From positions 62,001-126,000 of the forward strand of contig JBJKVP010000004.1 in NCBI GenBank assembly GCA_045562535.1: a stretch of 64,000 nucleotides of DNA, read 5' to 3'. Below, one piece after another: positions 36,771 through 45,874 of this stretch; the first letter of the stretch is position 1, and the number at the start of each line of letters is the position of its first letter. The stretch comes from UBA6926 sp045562535. GTDB taxonomy: Bacteria > Chloroflexota > Dehalococcoidia > UBA6926. The position numbers and the translations under genes were made by a program. Under the pieces are notes generated by a model. That model saw nothing but the letters and a program-made list of their open reading frames with translations, was not told where the DNA came from and did not search any database.

Positions 36771-37799
36771 ATGAGCCCAAAAAGCATAAAAGTCGGACTG
36801 AGTTTTAAAGAAACCACTGCGTACTTGCGCAGTTGGTTTGAAAATAACACGGACTCTGTAGATGAGCATAAAATACAAAATGGGGTCCAATACAAATTAC
36901 GTACCAAGTATGGGGAACGCAAAATAAACGTATACTATTCGAAATCTAAACCCGGATCGAGAATAGTGTTTAACGACCCAATATTTGAACAATCAAATAT
37001 TATTACTACAGGTTTACACGGGAAACCTGGTACCCAACAAAGCTTGCTGGAAACCAAGCCAGCAAACAGTAACATAACGAGTAAGACGCTTGCGAAATAC
37101 AGAAATGTAGCTCGTCTAGGGTCAGATGAGTCGGGAAAGGGTGACTATTTCGGACCGATCATCGTATGCGCCGTACTATTGAATCAAAGTACGGAGAGAA
37201 AAATAGAAGAACTATTAAACACACGTATATTTGGTATAAGAGACAGTAAGCAATTCACAGATAACCAAAATAGAAATTTAGCGAAGGATTTAAAGAATAA
37301 CTTACCCGACTTCGAAATATTTAGTTACTCCCCCTTGGACTATAACAAGTTACACGATGCAAAACTTTCCAACTTGAATACACTAATAGGACTTGGCCAC
37401 TCGATGGCAATTGAACAGCTACTATCCCGGCAATCTGCAAAAACGAATTCGTTAGCTTTAGATGGGCTACCTGTAATAGTAGATCAATTTGATAAAAAAA
37501 CTATGACAAGACTCCATTCACTACCTGAAAAATACCCACTATTTAACCAAACAAAATTTATCCAAACACCCAAGGCCGACGCAAATGACCTTGCAGTAGC
37601 CTCAGCATCTATTATTGCTAGAGCAATTTGGCTCGAGGAATTAGATAAACTATCTCAAGAGATTGGTTTTAATATTTCAAAAGGTGCCGGACCTCAAGTG
37701 GATGAAGATGCTCGAAGAATTTTAAGTCAGCAAGGTCTAGGCTGGTTATCTAACAACGCGAAAATGGATTTTAAAAACACGACAAGAATATTGCCGTAA
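36771..37799 (+). CDS. rnhC: Ribonuclease HIII
   Basis: The 342-residue protein has the N-terminal TBP-like substrate-binding domain (about 10-80, VGLSFKETTAYLRSWFENN). The RNase H fold follows, with the HIII-specific start GSDESGKGDYFGPIIVCAVLL (first catalytic Asp-Glu), a conserved IRDSKQ, and later Asp residues in VIVDQF and ADANDLAVASASIIARA. It cleaves RNA strands of RNA-DNA hybrids. It is divergent from the rlmD-maf fusion. Confidence 0.93.
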   Translation: MSPKSIKVGLSFKETTAYLRSWFENNTDSVDEHKIQNGVQYKLRTKYGERKINVYYSKSKPGSRIVFNDPIFEQSNIITTGLHGKPGTQQSLLETKPANSNITSKTLAKYRNVARLGSDESGKGDYFGPIIVCAVLLNQSTERKIEELLNTRIFGIRDSKQFTDNQNRNLAKDLKNNLPDFEIFSYSPLDYNKLHDAKLSNLNTLIGLGHSMAIEQLLSRQSAKTNSLALDGLPVIVDQFDKKTMTRLHSLPEKYPLFNQTKFIQTPKADANDLAVASASIIARAIWLEELDKLSQEIGFNISKGAGPQVDEDARRILSQQGLGWLSNNAKMDFKNTTRILP

Positions 37800-37823
37800 A
37801 AGAATATTACGAGAGGTTTTTAC

Positions 37824-38399
37824 ATGAATATTGGTTTGATATCAGATACCCATTATCCCGAGGCTCCTATATCTCTTCCAGACGTAGTTCTGGAAGTATT
37901 TTCCTCCCATAAAGTTGAAATGATTTTGCATGCCGGAGATATTTACGATCCTGCTTGTCTTGACTGGCTCGAAAAAGTTGCGCCTACGCTAGCATGTGAA
38001 GGTAATGGTGATTTTTTCAGAAAAATAAAGGACCCCAGAATAGAGCCGACAAGGGTAATTAGTGTGGAAGGTTTTAATATTGGACTTACTCATGGACTGG
38101 CAATCCCAGAAATCCCTCCCAGAAGAACAATAGAATCTGTTATGGATAATGAGTTTGGTCAACCAGTTGATATAATAGTATTTGGAGATACCCATACAGA
38201 GGAAGTTGTTCAAGTAAAAAACGTTTTGTGCATTAATCCCGGGAGCCCTACTCTACCGCATAACCTAGATCACATAATAGGGACCGTCGGAATACTAGAA
38301 CTAAATGAAGGCTCGCCTCCTATAACAAAAATAATCCACCTAGAATCGATGGAGGAATTAGATATGGAAAACCCGATAAAATGGTGGAGTGTGAGATAG
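37824..38399 (+). CDS. YfcE/MJ0936-family metallophosphoesterase
   Basis: The 191-residue protein carries the calcineurin-like phosphodiesterase set of metal ligands: ISDTHYP (Asp, His), HAGDIYD, GNGD (the usual GNCD with N to G), LTHG and FGDTHTEEV. The MSGNPG-like INPGSPTLPHN ends the motif set. The family has phosphodiesterase activity on small substrates. It lies 25 bases after rnhC and 26 bases before the dehydrogenase. Confidence 0.9.
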   Translation: MNIGLISDTHYPEAPISLPDVVLEVFSSHKVEMILHAGDIYDPACLDWLEKVAPTLACEGNGDFFRKIKDPRIEPTRVISVEGFNIGLTHGLAIPEIPPRRTIESVMDNEFGQPVDIIVFGDTHTEEVVQVKNVLCINPGSPTLPHNLDHIIGTVGILELNEGSPPITKIIHLESMEELDMENPIKWWSVR

Positions 38400-38424
38400 G
38401 AATATTAAAAAACAGGTGTCAAAA

Positions 38425-39663
38425 ATGAATCTAAATGATCCAAGCTCTAATGTGTTTTTTGAAAATGCCGTTCGTGCATTAAACATACCTGATGGGACCG
38501 TAGACTTACTGCGAAGACCTTGGAGGGAACTGACCGTCAGTCTACCCATAAGAATGGACCACGGGGGTGTAGGAGTTTTTACTGGTTACCGAATTCAGCA
38601 TAACGGTGCTAGAGGACCATACAAAGGCGGTGTACGCTACCATCCTGCAGCGAATAGACAAGAAGTCGAATCACTTGCAAGTTTAATGACGTGGAAAACA
38701 GCTCTACTCAATCTGCCATTTGGTGGCGCAAAAGGTGGAATTGAATGTGATCCATTACAACTATCTGAAAATGAACTTAAGCAATTAACACGCCGATATA
38801 TCATGAACATTGAGCACATAATAGGGCCTCAAAGGGATATACCAGCGCCAGATATGGGAACTAATTCCAAAACAATGGGTTGGATGATGGACGCATACGG
38901 CCAAGTCCATGGATACGAGCCCGCAGCAGTCACAGGTAAGCCTCTTGAACTTGGCGGCAGTTTAGGGAGAGAATCAGCTACTGGAAGAGGTGTTGTTTAT
39001 GTGCTGAATGAATTAGCAAAAGAGATGAATATTCCGGTTGCAAAACAAACATCAATAGCTATTCAAGGCTTCGGAAATGTTGGTTCTTGGGCAGCCCAAT
39101 TTGCCCATCAGGAAGGGTATTCCATAGTCGCGGTCAGCGATATTGAATGCGGGGTTTACAATTCCAATGGTTTAGATATCCCACTACTAGTAGATCATTT
39201 AGAAAAGGGTAAGTTAATCAAATCATTCAAAGGCGGAGAGATCATCTCAAATGAAGAATTATTGGAAATAAAGACGGATATTCTAATACCCGCGGCAATC
39301 GAAAACACCATCACCGTCAACAACATAGATAGACTGCGATGTAAGATAATAATAGAGGCCGCTAATCACCCCATAACCCCGGAAGCAGATAAAGAACTAC
39401 ACTCAAGAGGAGTCACGGTGATACCAGATATACTAGCGAATAGCGGAGGGGTCACAGTATCGTATTTTGAGTGGACACAGAATGTCCAGCAGTTCCAATG
39501 GGACGAAATTAGAATCCAAACCGAACTTCAAAAACGAATAAAAACTGCCTACCAAGCCGTCCAAAGCAAAGTAATAAAAGATAACCTTTCCTATAGGGAT
39601 GCAGCTTTCCAAATTGGAATATCAAAAGTTGCGGAAGCTGTTGAATTACGGGGTTTCATCTAA
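38425..39663 (+). CDS. Glutamate dehydrogenase (Glu/Leu/Phe/Val family)
   Basis: The 412-residue protein starts at the ATG at 38425 with AGGTG about 8 bases upstream (a GTG lies three codons earlier). It shows the N-terminal glutamate-binding GYRIQHNGARGPYKGGVRYHP, the catalytic Lys region LPFGGAKGGIECDP, the diagnostic APDMGTNSKTMGWMMD, GRGVVYVLNE and a dinucleotide-binding QGFGNVGSWAA. It interconverts glutamate and 2-oxoglutarate; cofactor preference is not certain. It is followed by the ribosomal protein operon, which has its own promoter. Confidence 0.9.
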   Translation: MNLNDPSSNVFFENAVRALNIPDGTVDLLRRPWRELTVSLPIRMDHGGVGVFTGYRIQHNGARGPYKGGVRYHPAANRQEVESLASLMTWKTALLNLPFGGAKGGIECDPLQLSENELKQLTRRYIMNIEHIIGPQRDIPAPDMGTNSKTMGWMMDAYGQVHGYEPAAVTGKPLELGGSLGRESATGRGVVYVLNELAKEMNIPVAKQTSIAIQGFGNVGSWAAQFAHQEGYSIVAVSDIECGVYNSNGLDIPLLVDHLEKGKLIKSFKGGEIISNEELLEIKTDILIPAAIENTITVNNIDRLRCKIIIEAANHPITPEADKELHSRGVTVIPDILANSGGVTVSYFEWTQNVQQFQWDEIRIQTELQKRIKTAYQAVQSKVIKDNLSYRDAAFQIGISKVAEAVELRGFI

Positions 39664-39691
39664 TCCGAATCAGTTTTATAACATAGCGGCC

Positions 39692-39720
39692 TTGTTTAGC
39701 AAGGCTTGCTTATATATAAT
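39692..39720 (+). promoter_or_regulatory. Promoter of the rplU-rpmA operon
   Basis: TTGTTT (39692-39697) and a perfect TATAAT (39715-39720) are separated by 17 bases. Transcription would start near 39727, just after an in-frame ATG at 39723. That ATG therefore should not be in the mRNA. A GCCTTG/CAAGGC hairpin (39689-39705) overlaps the promoter and may end the upstream transcript. Confidence 0.55.
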
Positions 39721-39758
39721 TAATGCCGTTAATCCAACAAATTTTCAGGAGAAATAAG

Positions 39759-40076
39759 ATTTTTTACGCTGTTTTTAAAACCGGTGGAAAACAATATAGA
39801 GTGTCACCAGGGCAAAATATCGATATCGAAAAATTGCCAGGGGAGCCAGGAGACCGGGTTGAATTCGATAATATATTATTGTTACAAGATAATGACTCGG
39901 TAACCGTAGGTCAGCCCACTGTAAAAGGGGCAAAAATTATTGCAGAAATAGTTGAACAAACAAAGGATAAAAAGATTGTCGTGTTTAAATACAAAAATAA
40001 AACACGTTATAGAAGGAAACAGGGTCATAGACAACCAATTACCCAGCTTTCAATTAGGCAAATATTAACCAAATAG
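39759..40076 (+). CDS. rplU: Ribosomal protein L21, probable AUU start
   Basis: L21 proteins usually begin M(Y)AVxKTGGKQYRV. In the sequence this run is preceded by ATT TTT TAC GCT (39759 onward), and AGGAG (39747-39751) sits 7 bases before the ATT. No ATG, GTG or TTG lies at this position. The only in-frame ATG (39723) would add 12 residues, has no ribosome site and lies upstream of the likely transcription start. The rest, FKTGGKQYRVSPGQNIDIEKL to the C-terminal GHRQPITQLSIRQI, is typical and of normal length (about 105). Confidence 0.85.
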   Translation: MFYAVFKTGGKQYRVSPGQNIDIEKLPGEPGDRVEFDNILLLQDNDSVTVGQPTVKGAKIIAEIVEQTKDKKIVVFKYKNKTRYRRKQGHRQPITQLSIRQILTK

Positions 40077-40108
40077 GTGTTAAACAAAAACTACAGGGAG
40101 AGATAACC

Positions 40109-40366
40109 ATGGCGCACAAAAAAGGTGGAGGAACCACACGAAATGGTAGAGATAGTCAAGGGCAACGCCTAGGTGTTAAAAAATATGATGGTGAAATCGT
40201 TCGAGCAGGAAATATCATCTTAAGGCAAAGAGGAACCCGAATATTTGAAGGGACTAATGTCGGCAGAGGAAAAGATTTTACCTTGTATTCTAAAATAGAT
40301 GGAACAGTAAAATTTGAGCACCAAACTAAAGAGAAAAAAAGGGTTAGTGTTTATCCTATAAAATAG
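40109..40366 (+). CDS. rpmA: Ribosomal protein L27
   Basis: The 85-residue protein has the full L27 signature: MAHKKGGGTTRNGRDSQGQRLGVKKYDG, GNIILRQRGTRIFEGTNVGRGKDFTLYS, and a basic C-terminus. Some bacteria cleave an N-terminal extension from L27; here the protein begins directly at the mature MAHKKGG. GGGAGAG lies about 7 bases before the ATG. It lies 32 bases after rplU, as usual. Confidence 0.98.
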   Translation: MAHKKGGGTTRNGRDSQGQRLGVKKYDGEIVRAGNIILRQRGTRIFEGTNVGRGKDFTLYSKIDGTVKFEHQTKEKKRVSVYPIK

Positions 40367-40417
40367 ATGTAAAGCCAATTGCATAGGGATAAAAGGAACC
40401 TAAATAAAGGAACTATT

Positions 40418-40624
40418 ATGAAATCAGAAATACATCCGAAGTACGGCCATTCAGAAGTGACTTGCGCGTGTGGCAATACTTGGGCCACCGGATCAGTACA
40501 GGAAAATATCAAAGTGGATATATGTGATAAATGCCATCCTTTTTATACCGGTCAGCAAAGAATAGTAGATACTTTAGGACGAGTAGAAAGACTCCGAAAG
40601 AGATACGCACAAAAAGATCAGTAG
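40418..40624 (+). CDS. rpmE: Ribosomal protein L31, zinc-binding form
   Basis: I use the ATG at 40418 (AAGGA 6 bases upstream), giving MKSEIHPKYGHSEVTC and 68 residues. The four zinc ligand Cys are present: CAC in EVTCACGN and CDKC in VDICDKCHPF, so this is the C+ type, not the zinc-independent paralogue. The C-terminal RIVDTLGRVERLRKRY is typical. It follows rpmA and leads to the DUF1385 gene, a common arrangement. Confidence 0.95.
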   Translation: MKSEIHPKYGHSEVTCACGNTWATGSVQENIKVDICDKCHPFYTGQQRIVDTLGRVERLRKRYAQKDQ

Positions 40625-40712
40625 TAGCGTTTACTAACATTATGGAAAACCCATAGAGACTAATTTATTTAATAATTAACGAAAGAGCATAAGGTCACTA
40701 GCAACACAACAT

Positions 40713-41624
40713 ATGAATCTTCTTACTCAAAAATCATCTGCTAATTACGGTGGCCAAGCCTTGATCGAAGGCGTTTTGATAAGAGGAATGCACGCTATTA
40801 GCGTAGCGGTCAGGCGACCAAATGGCTCAATATTTGTCACAACCGAAAACATAGGTTGGAAATGGGCCCAGCGTCTACGTACTATTCCTATGATTCGAGG
40901 AACGATCGTCCTTGCTGAAATGCTAACGTTGGGTACTAAAGCTCTAATGCTTTCAGCACAAGTTTCAATTGAGGAAGAGGATACAACAGAAGATACAACG
41001 CTCTCTTCCGTAGCAATTGGAGCTACTCTTTTTACAAGCACAATCCTGAGTATAGGGTTATTCTTCATTCTTCCCACTGTAGCTACTAATTTTATTGATT
41101 CAAATTACGAGACTACAAATATCACCTCTAATATTATTGAAGGAATGTTTAGGTTGATTTTATTTATTACTTACCTATTCGTAATTGGGTTGAGCAAAGA
41201 TGTAAGACGAATTTTTGAATATCACGGTGCAGAGCACATGACAGTCCATGCTTATGAGAATGGACGAGAACTTACCATAAAAAATATACGGGATTATGAT
41301 ACGCCTCATCCAAGGTGTGGAACCGCTTTCCTTTTGGTCGTATTAATAATCGCAATAATTGTCCATGTATTATGGACACCTCCTATCTTATGGGAACGGA
41401 TTCTATCAAGGATTATTCTAATACCAATCATTACCGGAATTAGTTATGAGATTATAAAATGGAGCAGTAAATATTCTTCGTTCACGATAATGAAACTTAT
41501 TATTGCTCCCAATCTATGGCTCCAGTCTTTGACCACTAAACAGCCAGATGATAGCCAAATAGAAGTAGCAATACACGCTATGAATGGTGCAATAGAGGCA
41601 GATCAACTAATCAATCAACGATAA
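40713..41624 (+). CDS. DUF1385 (YqhQ-like) membrane protein
   Basis: The 303-residue product begins GGQALIEGVLIRG, continues with SVAVRRPNGSI, and has hydrophobic segments at about 105-125, 150-170 and 205-255. The diagnostic core is EYHGAEHMTVHAYENGRELT and PHPRCGTAF with conserved His, Glu and Cys. DUF1385 genes commonly lie beside rpmE and prfA in Gram-positive and Chloroflexota genomes. The function is unknown; the conserved His-rich motif could bind a metal. Confidence 0.88.
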   Translation: MNLLTQKSSANYGGQALIEGVLIRGMHAISVAVRRPNGSIFVTTENIGWKWAQRLRTIPMIRGTIVLAEMLTLGTKALMLSAQVSIEEEDTTEDTTLSSVAIGATLFTSTILSIGLFFILPTVATNFIDSNYETTNITSNIIEGMFRLILFITYLFVIGLSKDVRRIFEYHGAEHMTVHAYENGRELTIKNIRDYDTPHPRCGTAFLLVVLIIAIIVHVLWTPPILWERILSRIILIPIITGISYEIIKWSSKYSSFTIMKLIIAPNLWLQSLTTKQPDDSQIEVAIHAMNGAIEADQLINQR

Positions 41625-41708
41625 TTGATCTTTCGAGAACTGGCCTATTTCGAGTTTCGATTCTACTAGTAACCACAACTCATACCAAAAATGTTGCCAT
41701 GCTGGTGG

Positions 41709-42344
41709 CTACCTCCTGCGATTACTCAAAATTTCTGCAATATCTTGGAGGGGAATATTTTTTGCTTCCAACAAAACAAGAAGATGGTACAAAAGATCTG
41801 CCACCTCATTCTTCGTATTTTCATCAGAATCACCCATCGCAGCTAAAGCTGTTTCACCAGCTTCTTCAATTACCTTCTGTCCAATTTTATTAAGACCACC
41901 TTTTAATAGTTCCGCGGTATAACTATTATCTGGTAAATCCCGGTTTCGCTGAGAAATAGTGATCGCTAGTTCTTTAAGCTCCAGGTCGAGACGATCATTA
42001 GATTTCATATCTGTACCCCAACCATCTGTAACAAATTCCTGGAAAAAACATGTTTCCTCGCCTGTGTGGCAAGCAGGGCCATTAGGGTTCACTTTGATTA
42101 AAAGGGAATCAGAATCACAATCAGGTTTTATATCCACAACATCCATATAGTTGCCAGATGTTTCACCTTTGAGCCAAAGCTCTTGTCTAGACCGACTAAA
42201 AAACCAAACTTGTTTTGAATCGATCGTTTTCTCCAATGCTAATTGGTTCATATACCCGACCATCAACACGCGATTGTCTTCTGCGTGTTGAATAACTGCC
42301 GGAATCAGTCCATCCTTATCAACCATTAATATATTCGCTTCCAA
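41709..42344 (-). CDS. hisIE: Bifunctional phosphoribosyl-AMP cyclohydrolase/phosphoribosyl-ATP diphosphatase
   Basis: HisI (about residues 1-110) has VGYMNQLALEKT, VWFFSRSRQELWLKGETSGN, the CDSDSLL Cys and the metal-binding GPACHTGEETCFF. HisE (about 115-211) has ISQRNRDLPDNSYTAELL, KVIEEAGETALAA and NEVADLLYHLLVLLEA. They catalyse the second and third steps of histidine synthesis. The gene stands at the downstream end of the scattered his cluster on the minus strand. Confidence 0.96.
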   Translation of the reverse strand: MEANILMVDKDGLIPAVIQHAEDNRVLMVGYMNQLALEKTIDSKQVWFFSRSRQELWLKGETSGNYMDVVDIKPDCDSDSLLIKVNPNGPACHTGEETCFFQEFVTDGWGTDMKSNDRLDLELKELAITISQRNRDLPDNSYTAELLKGGLNKIGQKVIEEAGETALAAMGDSDENTKNEVADLLYHLLVLLEAKNIPLQDIAEILSNRRR

Positions 42345-42385
42345 TTGATTTTCCTCCTAATCAAAACCATCGCTATTTAATCAAT

Positions 42386-43138
42386 TTAATTATTTATAGA
42401 ATCAACAATTTCAATAATTTCTTTCAAATTAGATACTTCGTATGCAGGTTCGTGTTGAAAACCTTCAGGCCAATCAGTTCCGTTCCTATTCAACCATATT
42501 GCGTTCATCCCCAGAGATTGAGGGCCTTGTATATCTTCAAGAGGCGAATCTCCCACATACATAGATGATCCGGCATCAATTCCAAAATAATCTAAAGCAG
42601 CTTGGAAAATAGATGGGTGAGGTTTATATACTCTCTCGGTCTCCGAGCATATTATTTTATCAAATATCAAGCCATTATTCTCTATTGATTTACTCAAAAA
42701 ATCAGAATCAGCATTACTAATAACACTAACAGAGACAGTGTTACTTAGGTGGTTCAATGTTTGCCTGACATCGGCAAATATCTCTCTCTTATTTAAGTCT
42801 TCAAGCATAAAATTCACAGATTCTTCGCTCGAAACCTCTGCTTGGCCAAAATATTCATATGCTCTTTTAAAGCAGGAAATCCAAGCTTTTTTATACGATG
42901 TGAATTCACCTGGAGCTACCCAAACCCCACCTGTAAACAAGACTCTGGTTTCTCGAAATTGTTTTTCATATATCCTCCATCTATCAAGTAAGGTATCTGG
43001 GGCAACATTTAATCCAAGCTGAGCAACGATTAAAGAGAATGTTTGAGAAAGTTTCTCAGGTTCGTAATGAAATAAGGTACCATACGCATCAAAAAAAATA
43101 GCTTTAAGTGGTTTCTCTGAAGGCTTTTTGGTTAGCAT
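42386..43138 (-). CDS. HAD-superfamily hydrolase (subfamily IA)
   Basis: The 250-residue protein shows HAD motif I IFFDAYGTLF (nucleophile and acid Asp), motif II VISNADSDFL, motif III Lys in RVYKPHPSIF, and motif IV YVGDSPLEDIQGPQSLGM. An alpha-helical cap lies between residues 20 and 110. It may be a phosphatase. Its placement directly after hisF (2 bases apart) raises the possibility of a histidinol-phosphate phosphatase role, as no hisB or hisN appears in this window, but that is inference only. Confidence 0.85.
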   Translation of the reverse strand: MLTKKPSEKPLKAIFFDAYGTLFHYEPEKLSQTFSLIVAQLGLNVAPDTLLDRWRIYEKQFRETRVLFTGGVWVAPGEFTSYKKAWISCFKRAYEYFGQAEVSSEESVNFMLEDLNKREIFADVRQTLNHLSNTVSVSVISNADSDFLSKSIENNGLIFDKIICSETERVYKPHPSIFQAALDYFGIDAGSSMYVGDSPLEDIQGPQSLGMNAIWLNRNGTDWPEGFQHEPAYEVSNLKEIIEIVDSINN

Positions 43139-43140
43139 TC

Positions 43141-43968
43141 TTAACTCTCCTCATAGCGTACAGAAATTCCATTATTGAATAAATATTTTTTTGTTTCTTG
43201 AATCCTGTTATCACCATAATGGAAAATACTTGCGGCTAGTACCGCATCAACTTTTCCTATACCAAAAGCATCTAAAAAATCCTGGTTACCTCCAGCTCCG
43301 CCACTCGCAACTACGGGCACTGAAACATGTTGAGATATCGTTTTGTTCAACTCTAAATCGTATCCTTGTTTTGTACCATCCATATCCATACTGTTTAAGA
43401 CTATCTCTCCTATTCCTAATCTAACTGAATATTGGGCCCATTTTACGGCATCTATGTTCGTCGATTCTCCATCTCCACTACCAGTCCTAACTCGCACTTC
43501 CCATTGAGAATCTGGGTCAATACTTATGTCCTTATTAATGTTTGAATGGTTGGTGAATCCAGGAGTAACAGATTTGGCATCCATACCCAAAACTATACAT
43601 TGACTTCCAAAGAGCTTTGCAGCATCTTCGATCAACTGGGGGTTTTCAACAGCAGCAGTATTAATACTAATTTTATCAGCTCCCGCATTGAGCATTAATC
43701 GAATATCTTCAACGGTCCTTATTCCACCACCAACAGTCAATGGAATATAAATAGCTTCTGCAACTTTTGAAACAACATCGTAAATTATATTTCTGTTATC
43801 CGACGAAGCAGTGATGTCATAAAATACGAGCTCATCAGCTCCTTCCGAATCATAATATTTCGCGAGTTCAACTGGATCACCGACATCGCGATGATCTTTA
43901 AACTTAATCCCTTTTACAACTCTTCCTTCTTTTACATCTAAACAGGGAATAATTCTTTTGGATAACAC
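43141..43968 (-). CDS. hisF: Imidazole glycerol phosphate synthase, cyclase subunit
   Basis: HisF forms a beta-barrel that works with HisH. The 275-residue product shows RIIPCLDVKEGRVVKGIKF, DELVFYDITAS, PLTVGGGIRTVEDIRLML, GADKISINTAA, GMDAKSV, GIGEIVLNSMDMDG and the second phosphate site VASGGAGGNQDFLDAF. It is about 20 residues longer than usual; the extra residues lie at about 135-155 (between VTPGFTN and QWEV). It starts at GTG with AGGAG 8 bases upstream. Confidence 0.95.
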   Translation of the reverse strand: MLSKRIIPCLDVKEGRVVKGIKFKDHRDVGDPVELAKYYDSEGADELVFYDITASSDNRNIIYDVVSKVAEAIYIPLTVGGGIRTVEDIRLMLNAGADKISINTAAVENPQLIEDAAKLFGSQCIVLGMDAKSVTPGFTNHSNINKDISIDPDSQWEVRVRTGSGDGESTNIDAVKWAQYSVRLGIGEIVLNSMDMDGTKQGYDLELNKTISQHVSVPVVASGGAGGNQDFLDAFGIGKVDAVLAASIFHYGDNRIQETKKYLFNNGISVRYEES

Positions 43969-44095
43969 TCTAGAATCTCCTTAAATATACATCAATCTTA
44001 TCCAAGCAACCCTTTACGCACAAACTAAAATATATGACACTATTCAATCAAGGGCTAATTATTAAAGTAACAGTTCAAAGAAAGAGGGATTTCCC

Positions 44096-44521
44096 ATGAC
44101 TGAGAATACACTCAATATTGACACCAAAAAAGTTTTTGAATTTACAAAAGTTTTGACCGCAGGTGATGTGGAAAGTTTTGCAGAGGCGTCCGGTGACACT
44201 CAACCTCTTCACTTAGACGATGAGATGGCTGGTAAATCACGGTTTAAGAAAAGAATTGCTCACGGGATTCTTACAGCGGGTATTATATCTGCAGCTATAG
44301 GAACACAAGTAGCACCTGGACAAGTGGTTATTTATATGGGTCAAAGCCTCAAATTTTTGGCCCCAGTATATTTAGGGGATTCTGTAACTGCGAAGCTATC
44401 CGTTATTAGTATTAATGTTCCTCGTCGACTGGTCACCTTAAAAGCAACGGTAGAAAATCAAAAAGGAGAAGAAGTACTTACAGGTCAATCTGAAGTAATG
44501 ATCGAGCCTTATGAGGCATAA
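44096..44521 (+). CDS. MaoC-like (R)-specific enoyl-CoA hydratase
   Basis: The 141-residue hot-dog fold protein has the catalytic Asp-His dyad in GDTQPLHLDDEMAGKSRF and the RIAHGILTAGIISAAIG motif of PhaJ-type hydratases, then SLKFLAPVYLGDSV. GAGGGA precedes the ATG. It is on the opposite strand, convergent with hisA (adjacent ends) and divergent from hisF, thus inserted in the his cluster without a clear link. Confidence 0.88.
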   Translation: MTENTLNIDTKKVFEFTKVLTAGDVESFAEASGDTQPLHLDDEMAGKSRFKKRIAHGILTAGIISAAIGTQVAPGQVVIYMGQSLKFLAPVYLGDSVTAKLSVISINVPRRLVTLKATVENQKGEEVLTGQSEVMIEPYEA

Positions 44522-45250
44522 TTAATTATCAAGGATACTCTTGAGTTCCACAAAGTCTATAGCTCCACTGTAGAGTGATTTTCCGATTATCACTCCTTCT
44601 AAACCCATAACTGATAAATCTACAACATCTTTTATTGATGAGACTCCTCCAGAAGCAATCACGTTCGAAGGTGACGAAGCTACTATAAATTTACTGAGTT
44701 CATCAATATTAGGACCAGCCATAGTGCCATCCCTTGAAATATCTGTGTACACAAATCTCTTGGCACCTCTTGAAGTAAGTTCTTTTGAGATACTAAAAAC
44801 ATCCGCGGTCGATTCTTTTTCCCAACCCTCAACCATTATGGATCCATTTTTGGCATCAAGGCCGCATATTATTCGATCTCCAAAAGTTGAGATAGCATCA
44901 AAAGCCATAGTCGGATCAGCAACAATAACACTTCCGATTACAACTCTCTGGACACCCAAATTTAATACTTCTTGTATAGCCTCTAAAGTACGCAACCCTC
45001 CGCCCAGTTGTATAGGTACAGACACTTGGTTAACTATTTCATCAATGACACGTAGATGGTGTATCGAACCTTCCCTTGCGCCATTTAAATCTACGATATG
45101 AATTCTCTCGGCACCCATGGTTTCCCATTTTTTCGCTGTGTCGACAGGGTCACTAGAAAATACTGTCTGGCTACTGTAATCCCCTTGATATAACCGAACT
45201 ACTTTTGAATCCAACAGGTCGATTGCAGGGATTAATTCAAAATCTATCAA
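44522..45250 (-). CDS. hisA: Phosphoribosylformimino-AICAR phosphate isomerase
   Basis: The 242-residue barrel enzyme of histidine synthesis shows FELIPAIDLLDSKVVRLYQGDY, HIVDLNGAREGS, PIQLGGGLRTLEAIQEVL, VVIGSVIVADP, VYTDISRDGTMAGPN and VIASGGVSSIKDVVDL. It begins at TTG; the TTGATAG sequence overlaps the hisH stop (TGA), so the two are translationally coupled. Confidence 0.95.
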   Translation of the reverse strand: MIDFELIPAIDLLDSKVVRLYQGDYSSQTVFSSDPVDTAKKWETMGAERIHIVDLNGAREGSIHHLRVIDEIVNQVSVPIQLGGGLRTLEAIQEVLNLGVQRVVIGSVIVADPTMAFDAISTFGDRIICGLDAKNGSIMVEGWEKESTADVFSISKELTSRGAKRFVYTDISRDGTMAGPNIDELSKFIVASSPSNVIASGGVSSIKDVVDLSVMGLEGVIIGKSLYSGAIDFVELKSILDN

Positions 45251-45864
45251 TTCTGCCTCTCTTTAGCCCCCAAAAAAAAGTTTTTATATATGCTGATTCC
45301 CACTTCGGTGCTTTTTTCTGGGTGGAATTGAGTAGCTAACAGATTATTGTCAGCGACTATACTCGGAAATTTATTACTATAAACAGTTTCTCCTACAACC
45401 AAATCTGAATCGGCAGGAACTGCATAATAACTATGAACGAAGTAAAATTGAAATTTATCAGGTATATCTTTAAATGCATAATGGTGTTTTATCATCTCTA
45501 CATTGTTCCAACCCATATGGGGCACTTTCAAATCATGATCAAATCTAGAGTTCCCTCCATTTAAAATACCTAAACATTCAGTATTCTCTTCATCCGAATT
45601 CTCAAACATAAGTTGTAAACCTAGACAGACTCCAAAAAAAGGGCCGCCAGATAAAACATAATCTTTCAAGGCAGAGTCCAAACCTTTCGTTTTTAACGAA
45701 TTCATAGCATGGCTCGCTATCCCCTGCCCTGGGAAAACTATCCCATCGCTATTCTTAAAATCATCTGGGTCGCTTGTAATAGAAACCATAAATCCAATTT
45801 TATCCAGAGCTTTTGCGACAGAGCGCAGGTTCCCAGCACCAAAGTCCACTACTGCAATGCGCAT
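45247..45864 (-). CDS. hisH: Imidazole glycerol phosphate synthase, glutamine amidotransferase subunit
   Basis: The protein (205 residues from the ATG at 45864) has MRIAVVDFGAGNLRSVAKAL, the oxyanion GQGI loop, the catalytic nucleophile in FGVCLGLQLMFENS, the RFDHDLKVPHMGWN run, YFVHSYYAVP and a final ATQFHPEKSTEVG with His and Glu of the triad. An ATG at 45888 would add eight residues and overlap the upstream gene; I favour the shorter form because it begins where relatives do. It supplies ammonia to HisF, which is encoded about 1.3 kb downstream. Confidence 0.93.
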   Translation of the reverse strand: MRIAVVDFGAGNLRSVAKALDKIGFMVSITSDPDDFKNSDGIVFPGQGIASHAMNSLKTKGLDSALKDYVLSGGPFFGVCLGLQLMFENSDEENTECLGILNGGNSRFDHDLKVPHMGWNNVEMIKHHYAFKDIPDKFQFYFVHSYYAVPADSDLVVGETVYSNKFPSIVADNNLLATQFHPEKSTEVGISIYKNFFLGAKERQN

Positions 45865-45874
45865 TTGGCTCGCT

